45,684 nt of DNA from positions 39,635 to 85,318 of the forward strand of contig MNCI01004579.1 of NCBI GenBank assembly GCA_015680685.1, given 5' to 3'. The translations under genes and the position numbers were made by a program. Shown piece after piece: positions 21,753-33,084 of the stretch (its first letter is position 1; every line of letters starts with the position of its first letter). This stretch comes from Gnetum montanum (lineage: Eukaryota; Streptophyta; Gnetopsida; Gnetales; Gnetaceae). Below the pieces are notes generated by a model. That model made no database searches. It was not told the DNA's origin and saw only the letters and a list, made by a program, of their open reading frames with translations.

Positions 21753-22664
21753 AAGTCAGTGTCCGAGGAGGCTCTAAAACATCACAGTCGCCATTGTGAG
21801 TTACTTAATAACCCCTCTTTGGCCCAATCTAATGAACCACCCGTTCCCAAGAACTTTAGGCTAGACCGATTCTACGACTACCATCAATTTTGTGGTCATG
21901 ACACAGATTACTGCTGGGCATTGAAAGATGACATTCAATGTATGATTGATCAAGGTGACCTGATCTTAGACAGCAGTAGTTGAGCTCGCCCAGAAAATCA
22001 AGCCATGCATGTGTACCAAGACCTGTTAAATGCAAATAATGCAGGGTACACAATTAACGTGGTAGGAGTAGAGAGCGATAATCAGGCACAACCGAAACAG
22101 CCTTTTGTGTTGCGAACGCATCCTCACTCGCCCCGAACAACAGATCCATCAGCATCGACAAGTGGTGCTCCAAGGTAACCTTTTATCCTTCGAGCCCCTT
22201 CTTAGACAACTTCTCGACAGCCCATTGTTGATCAAGCCGCGGCTCAGCTTGCGCCCATGCTTAAGGCACCCTTTTTCATCAGGGTGCCAAAACCGTCAAC
22301 CGCCCCTCCTATGTAGGGGCAAACCTCCAAGTCGACCTTCCAATCCCAACTTAATGGAAAAGGAGAAAGAGGTATGACAACTGCTATGGCCAAGGACTGT
22401 CTTACACTGGGGTTTCCCAAGCCTAAACCCCTCGCTTTTGTACCCTTGGCCCTATTTTCTAAAAATGACGACGTCATGCAAAAACAACCATCTCCTCCGA
22501 GCCAAAAGAAACACAGCCCTTGACCAAATGTCACTCCTCCCCAAGAAATTCATGTCCTAGGGCGAATGGAAGAGGAAAAGGGTGACAAGTAGCCAGATCG
22601 TGGGCGGGATCTCTTCGTTGCCTTTACGCAAGTCAAACAGGCTCTAAAACAAAAAAATACAACA
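21753..22664 (+). pseudogene. gag: gag of element A, C-terminal part
   Basis: This resumes the gag broken at 3978. The zinc-knuckle-like segment YDYHQFCGHDTDYC lies near 21880. It is followed by three copies of an F-V/I-L/I-R-x-P-like motif (near 22100, 22180 and 22270), the counterpart of the seven-fold motif in B. A Lys-rich region follows and the frame then runs straight into protease without a shift, so gag and pro form one frame in this family. Stops include TGA near 21981, TGA at 22521-22523 and TAG at 22590-22592. The last two are shared with A' at 38748-38750 and 38817-38819. Confidence 0.82.
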
Positions 22665-23480
22665 TTGATCCTCTATGACTTACTCATGACGTCACACAAA
22701 CATCGTGAGGCTATGGTTCATATTCTAACATCCATACCTATGGACGAAAACCTGCCAACGGATGAAGAAGCGATTCATTCCATTATGCTTCCTCTCGCAG
22801 CTGAGAAACCTGCGCCTTCCTTGTTGACCTTTCGCAACGAATCCATTAAGGATGATCCAGAAAAGGATCAGGTTACAGCGAAGCCCATGTTCATCACCAT
22901 CCGGGTTGGCCAACACTGAATTTTGAGGGTGCATGTGGATGATGGGGCGGCCACTAATGTCATCCCATATCCCATAGTGGATAAGCTAGGCTTGATCGAT
23001 CAGATCAGTCCTACCACGATGTCATGTTTAAAGTCGTTCAATGGGGCACGAGTGCAAGTCAAAGGCACAATGCACATCAACTTTGTGGCAGGGGAGTAGT
23101 TCCCCATAGATGCAACCTTTATTATCATCGAAGAGATGCTTGGCTTCAACTTGATCCTGGGGAGGTCTTGGTTGGGTCAATTGAGGGTAGTTTCATCACC
23201 TATCCATCAGGAGATCCATCTGCCCTACGCAGGAGGAGAAGTGGTCATCCACGGTGATGAAATAACCCCTCAGGCTGTTAACAACATAGAAACGGAATAG
23301 GGGTCGAAAATCAAAATGTTTGAAGATCAATCCCCTGTTCGAATACTCGAACAAGTCAAAAGAGTGGCCGAACTACCATTCCCAGAGGAAGATTTTGATG
23401 TGAAGGAAAAGGGTCGTAAATCCCCTCGTCTTTACGCGTCACCAAAAATAAAAGTGATCAGGAAACAATTACAGAGCTAG
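22665..23480 (+). pseudogene. pro: Protease of element A
   Basis: The retropepsin-like segment VHVDDGAATNVIPYPIV lies just after a TGA at 22917-22919, again with D-D-G in place of D-T-G. FNLILGRSWL follows near 23145. The domain ends with a Lys-rich tail (SPKIKVIRKQLQS) at the TAG 23478-23480. The TGA at 22917 and TAG at 23298 are identical in A' (39144 and 39525). It continues the gag frame without a shift, and RT does not follow for another 5.7 kb. Confidence 0.82.
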
Positions 23481-23703
23481 CTTGTAAACTTTGTCATCTA
23501 ACTGCCATACAGTTTACGCGTATTTCCTTTCATCACCTATCCTACCTTTGCTTTACAAACACCCATCTCATTCTTTTACGCTTACGCTCATCCCTTGCGC
23601 TTCCACCAGCTACTCTCATTTACACTTATGTTTTTACGCTCCCACTAGTTATCTTTGTTACTCTTAACTTTATCTACAATTAATCATGTATGCTGAAATA
23701 CAC

Positions 23704-24020
23704 ATGGCCTGCAATGGCGTTAAACTATTCAGGGCCCGAAATGGCCTAAAACTATACATGGCCTGAAATGGCCTAAAACTAATCGTAGCCTACCAGGGCT
23801 TAAAACTGGCGACTTGGTGTTATTTATTTTATTGTTTCACACATATTTCCGGAACCTGGAATGGGCTTAAACTACCCATGGCCCGCAATGGCCTTAAACT
23901 ACCTGTTTAAATCAGCTTAAAATTATCTGCCATTTCTCATCCCGAGATGGCCTAAAACTAGTTACCTTATTTATGCTTTGCACCTGAATTATCTAGTAGC
24001 TCGTAATGACTTTTAAACTA
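23704..24020 (+). repeat. Hairpin array A1 (after protease)
   Basis: About eight units are seen. They include GCC-TGCAAT-GGC, GGCC-CGAAAT-GGCC, GGCC-TGAAAT-GGCC, AGCC-TACCAG-GGCT and GGCC-CGCAAT-GGCC, each followed by T/A-AAACTA or AAACTGG. A few units have damaged stems (ACC...GGG, AGCT...GACT). The arrangement matches array A'1 at 39952-40358 unit by unit over much of its length. Confidence 0.85.
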
Positions 24021-26010
24021 GTGACTTCATTTACGCTACATGCTTAAAATTATCTGCCATTTCTCATAGCATCAAAACCTACTCATTTATGCTTTGCATA
24101 AAACAAGAACAACAAAAGAACATTAACTTAGACCAAATTTGCATTAAAGTGTGAAAGAAAAATATTGTGTTTCCCATCATAAAAAAAAGAACTATGGCTA
24201 GTATAGTCGCACTATGTATCTCCTTTCTCCCCACTGTCACCCGTATCCCTCAGTTCAATCTCCACTCTGAGCAAATCATCCTCATAGGGGCCACCTTTTT
24301 CAGGTGGCATTTCTTCGTGAAAGTGGCCCTCCCTGATAGGCTCTTTTGCATGAGGTTGTTTGCCATGATGTTGATCATTACCATTTCGCTTTGTCCCCTG
24401 CAAACCCTCTTTGTGAGGACCATCATTCATGTTATGTTTGTCTTGCTGAGGAACTTCCTTAGGTCATTCCTGCAATTATACATAACACGCATACTGACAC
24501 GATGATCAAAACTAGGTATGACAAGAAGCATAATGAGGCAACCACTCACCTGTGACGGTCTTGCATCAGTAGCAAATGGGATTTGTTCTAAGCTAATCCA
24601 CAGACATTGCATGATTTCATCCTCGGTAAGCTCAGACCAAACCCCATCCCCTAGATTGACGCCGGCCTTGACCTTCCCTTTCTCCATAGGAGTCCATCGG
24701 GGTGGTTTGGGGAAGAAGGAAGGAATGGTTGTCTCCCCTCCAAGAAGAGTCATTTCCCTTTCTAGGGAGGCACTTACTGTCACCTGCTCTTGAAATTTTT
24801 CAAATGCACTGGAAGCACCAATAACGTCGAGGAATAGTCGAAGAGACTGAGCCTAGACAGCAGAGTCCCTATAATGTTGACGATAGACAGTGCATTCCTA
24901 CTTATAGATATATTTGTGGTCTTTCTGCGTCTGCCCCCATTCTTGCAAACTTGCACTAAAGTCTTTCCAGTCTTGATTTTTCTAAGCCAAGAGATCCATT
25001 TGCATTCGCTACTCTTCCAGTTCACGGCTAGTTTGGACACTATTTCGGATGACCGCCTAATAGCGGGCATAGTTTATAATAGTCGTCTGCTAGTCCTCGT
25101 TGCCCATCCCCTGAGCTTGCAGGAATTCATTTCGTGACCTCAAATCCCCCACTTCATCACCTAGGGCCAACCTCTCTTTCTCCGACCTTTGCAATCTTTT
25201 CCAAAGGTCTTCGTTTATGCTATGACATTCCCACAAGGAGCGAGTTGAGCGTATCGCACATTTACGCATCTCATCGTAAATGCTGTGCGGCATGACGGTC
25301 ACTTCCGATGAGGGTTTGATGGTGTCTAGATCAATAGGCTTCGACAGATCCCATCTGAGTCGAGCTCCTAATAACATAAGATGACGGTTAGGCATAATTA
25401 GGTAATATAATACCACAATGGAACAACTTCTGCTTAATGATCATGGTGTACCTGCTTCAGGATCGATTTGCTCCAAGTGACCAATCATATCTTGGACGAC
25501 CCCTTCCATAAAGGCGAATTTATTGGGAAATTCGCCCTAGGATCAAGTCACCACCATCGACAAATGTACATCCTGGTCACCTATTATGCAAAACAAGTTC
25601 CATATGAGGACATGACTGAAACATTACGATGACTAGTATAACCTGTAGAAGCAATTGCCTAGAATGGAGTATGCTATAAAAGTTAGCCTTACACAGTCAT
25701 AAATCATTTACCTCTTCTTGTCTGGGCTGAAGGGACTTTGGCATCTTCTATTGTTGCTCCCTTCTCACACGCAGAAACTTGCACGCTACTCACTTAGTTG
25801 ATTGCAGCCTCTTCTTCCAAGGCCAGGGCTTCTTCCTCGTGTCGCAAAACCATAGCCCCTATTTCAGGGGTTAACCTTTCCATAACATTCTCCTTCGTTG
25901 TCGCACAACGTCCTCAGTTAACACAAAATCTTGCTCTAGTTCAATAAATTGCGAGGTAAAAGTATCTATATGCAGCGTAACTATAACTATTAGCACATTC
26001 TTTTGCTTAC

Positions 26011-27057
26011 CTGCTGGAGGATTACTCCTTCGAAACTTGACCTGCATCTTCTGCCTCATACCAGTTGCTGGCTCGGTGGACTCCTCTGTCAAGCGAGGCT
26101 TCTTCCGGGGCACCGACGAGTCCACTATCTTTGCCGCCAGGCATTTCCCCCTCGACACATCACCAGTATAGGAAGGGAGTGCCCCACCCATGCTGTCTTG
26201 ATCCCACGTTCGAGGTGCCACCATGTTTTTAGTCATTACAAACAATGACTCCCTGATTCTTTCAGGAGGGTCCTGCGATCAGACAATGCCGAAAATATGG
26301 AAAATCCATGGTTTAGAAATCTGGCTATGGTCCTGCTACACTCAGACTCCATTTCTTTGGACTACTAGAAACTCAGCAAAGTGATGGAAGCAAGCTATGA
26401 AAAAGGCAATATGCACATTGAAACGGGACTCAAGCTTCTTGTGAAGCTTGACCATTTCAACGCGCAGGCCTTCGGCAAAATAGTTGGCCCAATTGAATCG
26501 CGTCCCCTCCTCCATGACCTCTCGCATAATGCGAGCTTGCTCCATGGTGAGGAATCTCCCTTGGGAGAGTGTCTCGGGAAAGGTCCAGGCTCAAAAAAGG
26601 GGGTAAATGGTGTTGGCCACCTCCAACTCAATCCCTTCGGCGGGAATTCCTTTGGCCTCTTTCTTAATCCCTAGCCACTCTATCTCTTCCTGGTACTTGG
26701 CGCTCCTCTTCGACTTTTCCTCTATAAGAAAGCCATCGAAGGGGATCCCGAAGAGACCGACGAACAGTTGAGCATCGATGTCAAAATTTACGTGCATGTT
26801 ACGGACGCGTACGCAGAGACGCTCAGCTTCTTTGCTGAAGGAGTTGACTAAGGTCAACATTTCACTCGTAGTAACATCAGGGGTTATGGGCAAGAACAGA
26901 TCCATTAGTCCAGCCTCTCGAAGGTTATTGGTCAAAACAACTAGGGCTGCTCTATGGCCAAGCCAACGTTGTGCCTCCTTTATGTCACCATAGTGGAAAA
27001 AGATATTGCTCACGTCGCGACCAATGGCCATAATCGTAATCTCCCGTAATTCCCTGA
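26011..27057 (-). pseudogene. Exon 4 of the A antisense gene: PMD/plant-transposon-protein-like, with NLS-like stretch
   Basis: The 1047-bp exon follows GTGTGTGCAG and ends at CCAGCAG before GTAAGC. It has the same length and phase as the B exon. It reads AQRWLGHRAA, GLMDLFLPITPDVTTSEM, LVNSF, VNFDIDAQLFVGLFGIPFDG, YPLF, FNWANYFAEGLRVEM and HFAEFLVVQ, then VPRKKPRL near 26090. The V-x-F...F-G-I-P block followed by a N-W motif resembles putative plant transposon proteins and plant mobile domains. A nuclear DNA- or chromatin-associated role is only inferred. Stops lie near 26590 and 26340. Confidence 0.6.
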
Positions 27058-27544
27058 CTGCACACACAAAACAATAGCTAAGCCGAGATAACAAAAATAA
27101 TAAGACAACTTCACACATCATCACTAGCTAATAACATTTACACAATTCGTCATCGTAACGAAGTTTACCAGGTCTGAATGGCAAAGGAAATGGAGGGATT
27201 TTCCTTCGCACATCGGCAACAGTGAGGAGGGGATCCAAAGTCCATTCCCTATCCAGCCATCCGAGATTTTTACATCTAGAAAAGAAGTCGGCATAGTGGG
27301 TCGGGTATTCTAGAATTTCAAACGCTAGTTGTTCCATGACAGTGGCCCGTACATTGCTAATAGCAATAAATTCACCTATAGCCCTTTCAGTCAATGACAA
27401 GGTATCATTATCACCCAGGAGACCGCTGTCATTGATGAAGAATCTACATCACAGAAAATGGGTGAATTTTTTATGCTCAACGTAAATTTAAATAGTAGTT
27501 AGCACATTTCCACACATCGAAATGACACAAATTTAAATTCTTAC

Positions 27545-27994
27545 CCACTGGCGTACTACACGGTACTAGGTGTGTTTTGGAAATAGGTTGTGAGGTGATG
27601 GGCCACAAATAGGGTATTGTAGGAGTGATATCAGTTGAATCTGGGCATCTCCCAGATCCAGCTCAAATGCCTCAAACCTTTGGTGCTGTGTTCGCGATCT
27701 TGTACCCACGCAGTCTCAATATTGCCATCCGTTAGAAACGCCAAGACGCCCTGTGTTGAACCAACTAGTAGCGTCTCCAAAATAACAGCAATTGCATCGC
27801 CTGGTAGATGCAACTAGAAAATTATGCTATAATTACGAAGTAGGAACTACAAAAACCCCCGCGCACCCCTTCGGAACCACACCGCCTCCCGCTTTATATG
27901 AGCATGAGGAGGAGGAACATTGGCTGCGGGGACATGCATGCAGTAGAGAACGTCCACGATGTCCAAAATGATTAGGACCGGCTTTAGCATAATA
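27545..27994 (-). pseudogene. Exon 2 of the A antisense gene: FCP1/NIF-like domain
   Basis: The 450-bp exon follows TTTTTACTATTCAG and ends at CCAGTGG before GTAAGA. It aligns to the B exon 2 (449 bp) with no frame change. Landmarks: KPVLIILDIVDVL (motif I keeps the first Asp, the second position is Val), VWFRRGARGFL, VILETLL, TAWVQDREHSTKGL (close to the family's W-D-Q-x-H-C-T-x-T-G-L segment), LSWIWE and YHSYNTLFV. The late Asp pair of active phosphatases is absent (A-H). Four stops interrupt it. The weak but ordered agreement with FCP1-type domains appears independently in A and B, which strengthens the call. Confidence 0.58.
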
Positions 27995-28639
27995 CTGAAT
28001 AGTAAAAACAAAAAAAAACATATTACCATTAGAAAAAACATTTAGACATGAACCTTTATCACGCTAAATTAGGGTTTTTCCTAATTCCCATAAAATTACA
28101 GATCCCACTGGAAATGCATTGCCAGAACCGCCCAAACCCTTGCAACAGCGTAAGGTTTGTCTCTAACAACGGCGAAGAAATCAACACTGCGTATTACTCC
28201 AGCGTAATGTGTAATTATTACGGGAATAAAGAAAAAGAAAATAAAACCCTGATTATACTATCCACCAGCTATAATATCTAGGTTTTTTTTCGATTATACA
28301 CAACGTTCGCTTAGTCTTACTCAATGTTACCTAAACCCTCGTAACGATATGAGGTTCGTCTTTTACAGCGAAGACACAGGTAATATCGCAAACCACAATA
28401 GCTCATCCCGCGTAAACAGATACTAACCCTCAACGCAACATACGCATTCAGGAAAATAACATAAAACCACGACGCTACAACAAATATAATTGTAGTGCAA
28501 AAGAGTAGACGACGACTTACCGGTTAAGCGGAGTAACTTCCCAAGCCTCGACTCTGGCCTACGAAGCTCACTACAAACTCTCCCGCACTTCGTCAATCCT
28601 GGCCAGTTTAGCATTCTTTCCCTTGACCTTTGGTGCCAT

Positions 28640-28893
28640 GGTTGCAATCGAATGAGTTTTCGTAAAATCCTCTGTTTACGCCTTGCTTCTGCCCCTTTTC
28701 TGCTATAGCCAAAATCCAAATTCACGATATCTGTAACTTGTTTCGAGTATGAACCATCGGTTTATAAACAAAATGCTTGAAACTAACTTTTCTTTTTGCT
28801 TGATCGATGCAAAACTTTCCCAAAACACTGGTGTCAATATGACATGAAATGTGAAGATCAGGGCATTAATTTCGTAGATATCATGTATATAGC
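28640..28893 (-). promoter_or_regulatory. Probable 5' flank of the A antisense gene
   Basis: The sequence upstream of ATG 28639 lies between the gene and hairpin array A2 and shows no other coding region. Downstream of the start, in the probable first intron (28001-28520), GCGTAA and TTACGC-like words are frequent, as in the LTR of A. No promoter element was proven. Confidence 0.3.
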
Positions 28894-29104
28894 TGTCTGA
28901 AATGACCCTAAACTAATACATTTATCATCTCGTAATCTGGCCACATTAACTATGGTCTATACAGGAATTCAAATTTCACGACATGCTAAACACGCCACGT
29001 TGCATTTTTCATTTTATTTCATGCGCCAGCATCTAGGGAGCCAAGCTCGTCATTGTTTTACAGACCAAGCATATTTGTAACGGTCCACTAAGACCTTAAA
29101 CTAG
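28894..29104 (+). repeat. Hairpin array A2 (before RT)
   Basis: Two clear units are GTC-TGAAAT-GAC followed by CCTAAACTAA (28894) and GGTC-CACTAA-GACC followed by TTAAACTAG (about 29082-29104). Degenerate traces lie between them. The outer pair of the second unit is G:C where other arrays have A:T or C:G. Confidence 0.65.
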
Positions 29105-29216
29105 ATGCCTTTTTAATATGCAACCCTGACGCAATGAAAACAAAAACAAACTCTTATTGTTCAACAGATTAGTAGAAAAATAATGTAACAACTTCCTTTT
29201 TTAGCGTTTCTTGCAG

Positions 29217-32200
29217 GGCGATTTGCAAATGGACGCAGCTTTATCCGCACCATTAGCCTTAACAGGCCCATACGGAGAGACTATTAGACAGTTTAACTAC
29301 ATGCTGATAGAAACAGAACCTTCCCTTTGTGATGCAACTATAGCAACATCGAAAATATCCCTAGATTGGCCAAAACATCTGGCCCGAACTCTAGACCTGG
29401 AGGCTGGTGATGTGACCAAGGATCCTCTCGACAAGGCCTTGTGGTTACGCACAAAGGTGAAAATAAAACTCTCTGGGTTAGTTCCCTCCTAGACTGACAA
29501 ACACATAGTGGCATAACGTAAGTGCTCCAAAACAATGTTGCTGTATTTGCGTGGTCATATGAAGACATACCGGGATTAGACCCAAGATTAATACATCATA
29601 ACATAATTTTAGACCCACGCATCAAAGTAATTAGACAGAAGGCACGAAAGATTAAGCCGGAAATCACGTGAGCAATGCGTAATGAAATTACCAAGCTATA
29701 TCAGGCTGGTTTCATTCGTGTGGTTGATTACTCAGATTGGGTGTCCAACATCGTAGTTGTTTCTAAGAAAACTGGAGGTATACGCATTTGCATAAACTTC
29801 CGGGATCTAAACAAAGCTACAATTAACGACAATTTCCCACTACCAAGTATCGACCAACTGATTGACACAATAGCTAGTTACGCGCTTCTATCCTTTATGG
29901 ATGGTTTCTTAGGTTATAATAAAATTCACATTAACCTAGAGCATGAATTGACCACAACATTCATGACGCCCTAGGGGACCTTCTGTTACAATATGATGCC
30001 TTTCGGGTTAAAAAATGCTGGGGCAACATATCAACGAGCCATGACATACATCTTTAGCGACTACCTTCTAGGGAGATTGAACGACTACGTAGACGACATA
30101 GCTGTCAAGTCTATAAAATCTAAAGATCATTTAGAAGACTTGGAGTTAGTCCTTAAATGATGTCTTAAGCATGAGTTACGGCTGAACCCAAAGAAATGCA
30201 TATTCGAAGTCAAAACCGGACGCATGTTTGGGTTTGTGGTATCAAAGACTAGCATCCGAGTCGACCCCGACAAAGTTAAAGCCATTGTCGATTTAATGCC
30301 ACCTACAAACCTCAAAGAACTACGAGGGTTACAAGGCAGACTACAGTTCATCAGACGGTTCATTTCAAAATTAACAGATAAATTACATCCCATGCAACAC
30401 CTTCTTAAGAAGTGTGTTAATTTCGAATGGACTGATGACTGCCAGCGTGCATTTGACAACTTAAAAAAGGAGTTACAACATTTACCAACAGTTTTTTCCC
30501 CACAAAGGGATCAGCCATTTTACATTTATCTAGCTAACTCAGATGTGTCTATAACTACGTTACTTTGCCAAAAAAGGAACGATGGGTTAGAAGCCCCTAT
30601 CTATTACCTCAGTCACGCTCTATTTGCGTACGAAACAAGGTACAATGAAGTGGAGCATAATTGTTTGGCATTAGTCTTCGCACTTAAAAAATGTAGGCAT
30701 TATCTTTTCCATAGTCAGGTCAACATAATTTGTAAAAGCAATGTTCTGTGGGCTATGTCAAACAACTTATATGAAAGTAGTAGGATAGCTCGTTGGAAGG
30801 CTATCACAGCCGAATTTGATTTACATTATGTTGGCCAATAATCCACCAAAGGTCAAGCTATAGCTGACCAGCTAGTGACATCGCTTATTAAAGATCAAGC
30901 TACAATAGAGCCAGAATTCCCGGATGAGCATGTACATAGTTTAAGCCCTGTATCGACAGGCCTCGAAGCGACGTTATACTTCGATGGAGCTTCAACTACT
31001 AGAGGCGGCAGTGCAGCCACCGTTATTACACTTGCCCCTAAGGATGTACATCCATTGGCTTACCACCTGGCCTTCCCTTGTCTGAACAACATGGTAGAGT
31101 ATGAGGGGCTCCTCAGAGAATTGTTGACAGCCAGAGAACTCAATGTTCAACACCTGGCGATCTGAGGTGATTCGATGCTCGTCATCAATCAAATCACAAG
31201 AGTGTATGCCTGCAAAGTTGTGCATCTATAGCCCTACTATGATATGGCTAAAGATCTCCTGAAATAATTTGTGACAATCGATGGCCAACACGTGCCGCGT
31301 AACAAAAATGCTGTGGCCGATGCATTGGCAACGCTGGCACTAAACGTGCCACTGCACTTGTTTGCCCCTTGGCCTGCTTTAATGATGGAATGTACAGATC
31401 CTGTTATTCAAGTGGTGCAGATTTCTTAATTAAACGCGGGGGGAATGCCAAAATGGTATGCCAACATTAAGACTTGCCTTCTGCATGGCGAACCACCACA
31501 CGAGCTAATGCATGCACAAAAAGACGTAGTGCGCAAGCATGCCAGGCAATATGTCATCATCGGAGACAGTACTTTTTGTAGATGCTCTTTCAATGGGGTA
31601 TTGCTCACCTGCGTTAATAATGATCAAGCACAACAAATAGTTAGTGAAGTTCATGAGGGGCTATGTGGAGGACACGTAGCCCCACGAGCCATGGCCGCTA
31701 AGATCAGACACCTAAGGTACTATTGGCCATATATGGAAAGAGACTACCTTACCAAAGTTAAGACGTGTGATACATGCTAGCGTTATGCAAACCTAATACA
31801 TGTGTCGCCAACTGAGTTGTAGACTACACAGATCACTTGGCCATTCCAATGATTGGGGTTAGACATCATAGGTCCCATCGCACCCAAATCTTCCGCAGGA
31901 CATAGCTTCATCATCACCGCCACCGAGTATTTTACAAAGTAGGTTGAGGCTATCCCCCTACGAAAGATTCCATCTCAACAGGTTTTCCATTTCATCTTAG
32001 ACAACATTGTAACCAGATTTGGGCTCCCTATGACTATTGTGACTGACAACGGGCCATAATTTAGTAGCACAGAAACCAAATCTTTCCGCAATAATCTTGG
32101 TATCAAGCAATCTTTTTCCCCACTTTATTACCCGCAAGCAAATGGTCAAGCAGAAGTGACAAACAAGGTGATTATCAATTTACTTAAGAAGATGCTCAGT

Positions 32201-32695
32201 AATAACAAAAAACGATGGCATGAAAAAATCCTCAATGTGCTATGGGCGTATCGTACGATGTGCAGAACAACTACAGACAGGACGCCCTACAACCTTGTCT
32301 ATGGATTCAAAGCAGTGTTGCCCTTGGAATTACAGGTTCCCTCATTGCAGATGGTGCTATCCATGGTTATAAATAAGACTTAACACAATGAGTCTAGAAT
32401 CATGGATTTAGACTCAGTGGAGGAGAAATGCATCTAGACACTCGAAACCATTGAAAGATATCAGGATAAACAGAGATAGAAGCATCGACACAGCCTGCAT
32501 CAATGACCGATTAAGAAAGGAGACTTAGTTCTCAAGGCCATTCGTGAACCAGTAGGTAAGTTCTCCGTAAACTGGGAAGGCCCTTTCTTGGTCATCAACA
32601 CATACGACAACGGAGCATTCAAGTTAGTGGACATTGACGACAATGAGCACTCGAACCCAGTGAATCATCTGTACTTAAAATAGTATTACGTCTAA
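29217..32695 (+). pseudogene. pol: pol of element A: RT, RNase H, second RNase H, integrase
   Basis: The region opens after TTTCTTGCAG (first ATG 29230), with a frame change before about 29600, and then stays in one frame to the stop at 32693-32695. RT core about 29675-30420, with FRDLNKATI, FMDGFLGYNKI and YVDD at 30086-30097. RNase H about 30480-30840. Second RNase H from about 30980 (YFDGASTTRGGS) to 31350. Integrase zinc finger HEGLCGGH...CDTC (about 31650-31780), DDE core with LDIIGP, VTDNGP and GQAEVTN (31860-32160), and a C-terminal domain near 32500-32690. Roughly twenty stops are scattered through it, mostly where relatives have Gln, Arg or Trp. Sequence is strongly diverged from the B pol but collinear. 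Confidence 0.92.
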
Positions 32696-32727
32696 ACATT
32701 GACTTGGCTCAAATGCAAGGTAATACA

Positions 32728-33084
32728 CGTCTGCTACGACGTAGAATTGACAAAGTTGTACACGTTCACTACGACGTAAAACTGGCACTTCTTGCACGTG
32801 TCTGCCAAGACGCTGAATTAGTGAAGCTTTCGACTGTCCGCCATGACGTGAAACTGGCAAGGTAAGCATACGTCTGCTGAGATGCTAAACTAGCATAGAC
32901 TTGTCCCTGGGTTACGACATAAACTGACACCCATAGCATGGTCTGCTGGGATCATAAACCAGCTCTTCCACTGTCCGCTACGACGTAAAACTAGTAGGAT
33001 CTAGTCTACCCAGGCGTTAAACTGGGACCATAGCCTACTGAGGCTTAAAACCAGCAACAACAGTCAACCAAGACTCAAAACTAG
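32728..33084 (+). repeat. Hairpin array A3 (after integrase)
   Basis: This is the richest array, with about eleven units. Examples are CGTC-TGCTAC-GACG, CGTT-CACTAC-GACG, GTC-TGCCAA-GAC, GTC-CGCCAT-GAC, GTC-CGCTAC-GAC, AGCC-TACTGA-GGCT and AGTC-AACCAA-GACT. Each is followed by a short spacer and AAACTGG, AAACTAG or a close variant. The stems vary while staying paired. Confidence 0.88.

Larger units (their letters stand above)
24212..28639 (-). pseudogene. Antisense multi-exon gene of element A
   Basis: The gene is read right to left from an ATG in good context (AACCATGGCA) at 28639. Inferred exons: 28639-28521, 27994-27545, 27443-27169, 27057-26011, about 25.89 kb to 25712, 25580-25452, 25367-24550, 24469-24212. 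Donors are GTAAGT, GTAAGA, GTAAAC, GTAAGC, GTAAAT, GTACAC and GTGAGT. Joining phases agree at every junction I could check. The domain order equals that of the B gene: short basic start, FCP1-like, PMD/transposon-protein-like, acidic, helix, coiled coil, hydrophilic tail ending GEKGDT. Exon 4 carries a basic VPRKKPRLTEES stretch typical of a nuclear localisation signal. Stops occur in exons 1, 2, 4, 6, 7 and 8. The A' copy keeps only the last exons. Confidence 0.75.

Noticed and set aside
24167-24505. Hydrophobic plus-strand open frame, also open in A' (40532-40813).
   Set aside because: It lies opposite the hydrophilic last exon of the antisense gene, and its hydrophobicity follows from that. 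It has no start context or motif.
32728-33084. Regularly spaced short repeats resembling a CRISPR array.
   Set aside because: Units vary, spacing is irregular, and spacers are not unique inserts. The context is a plant retrotransposon with no cas genes.
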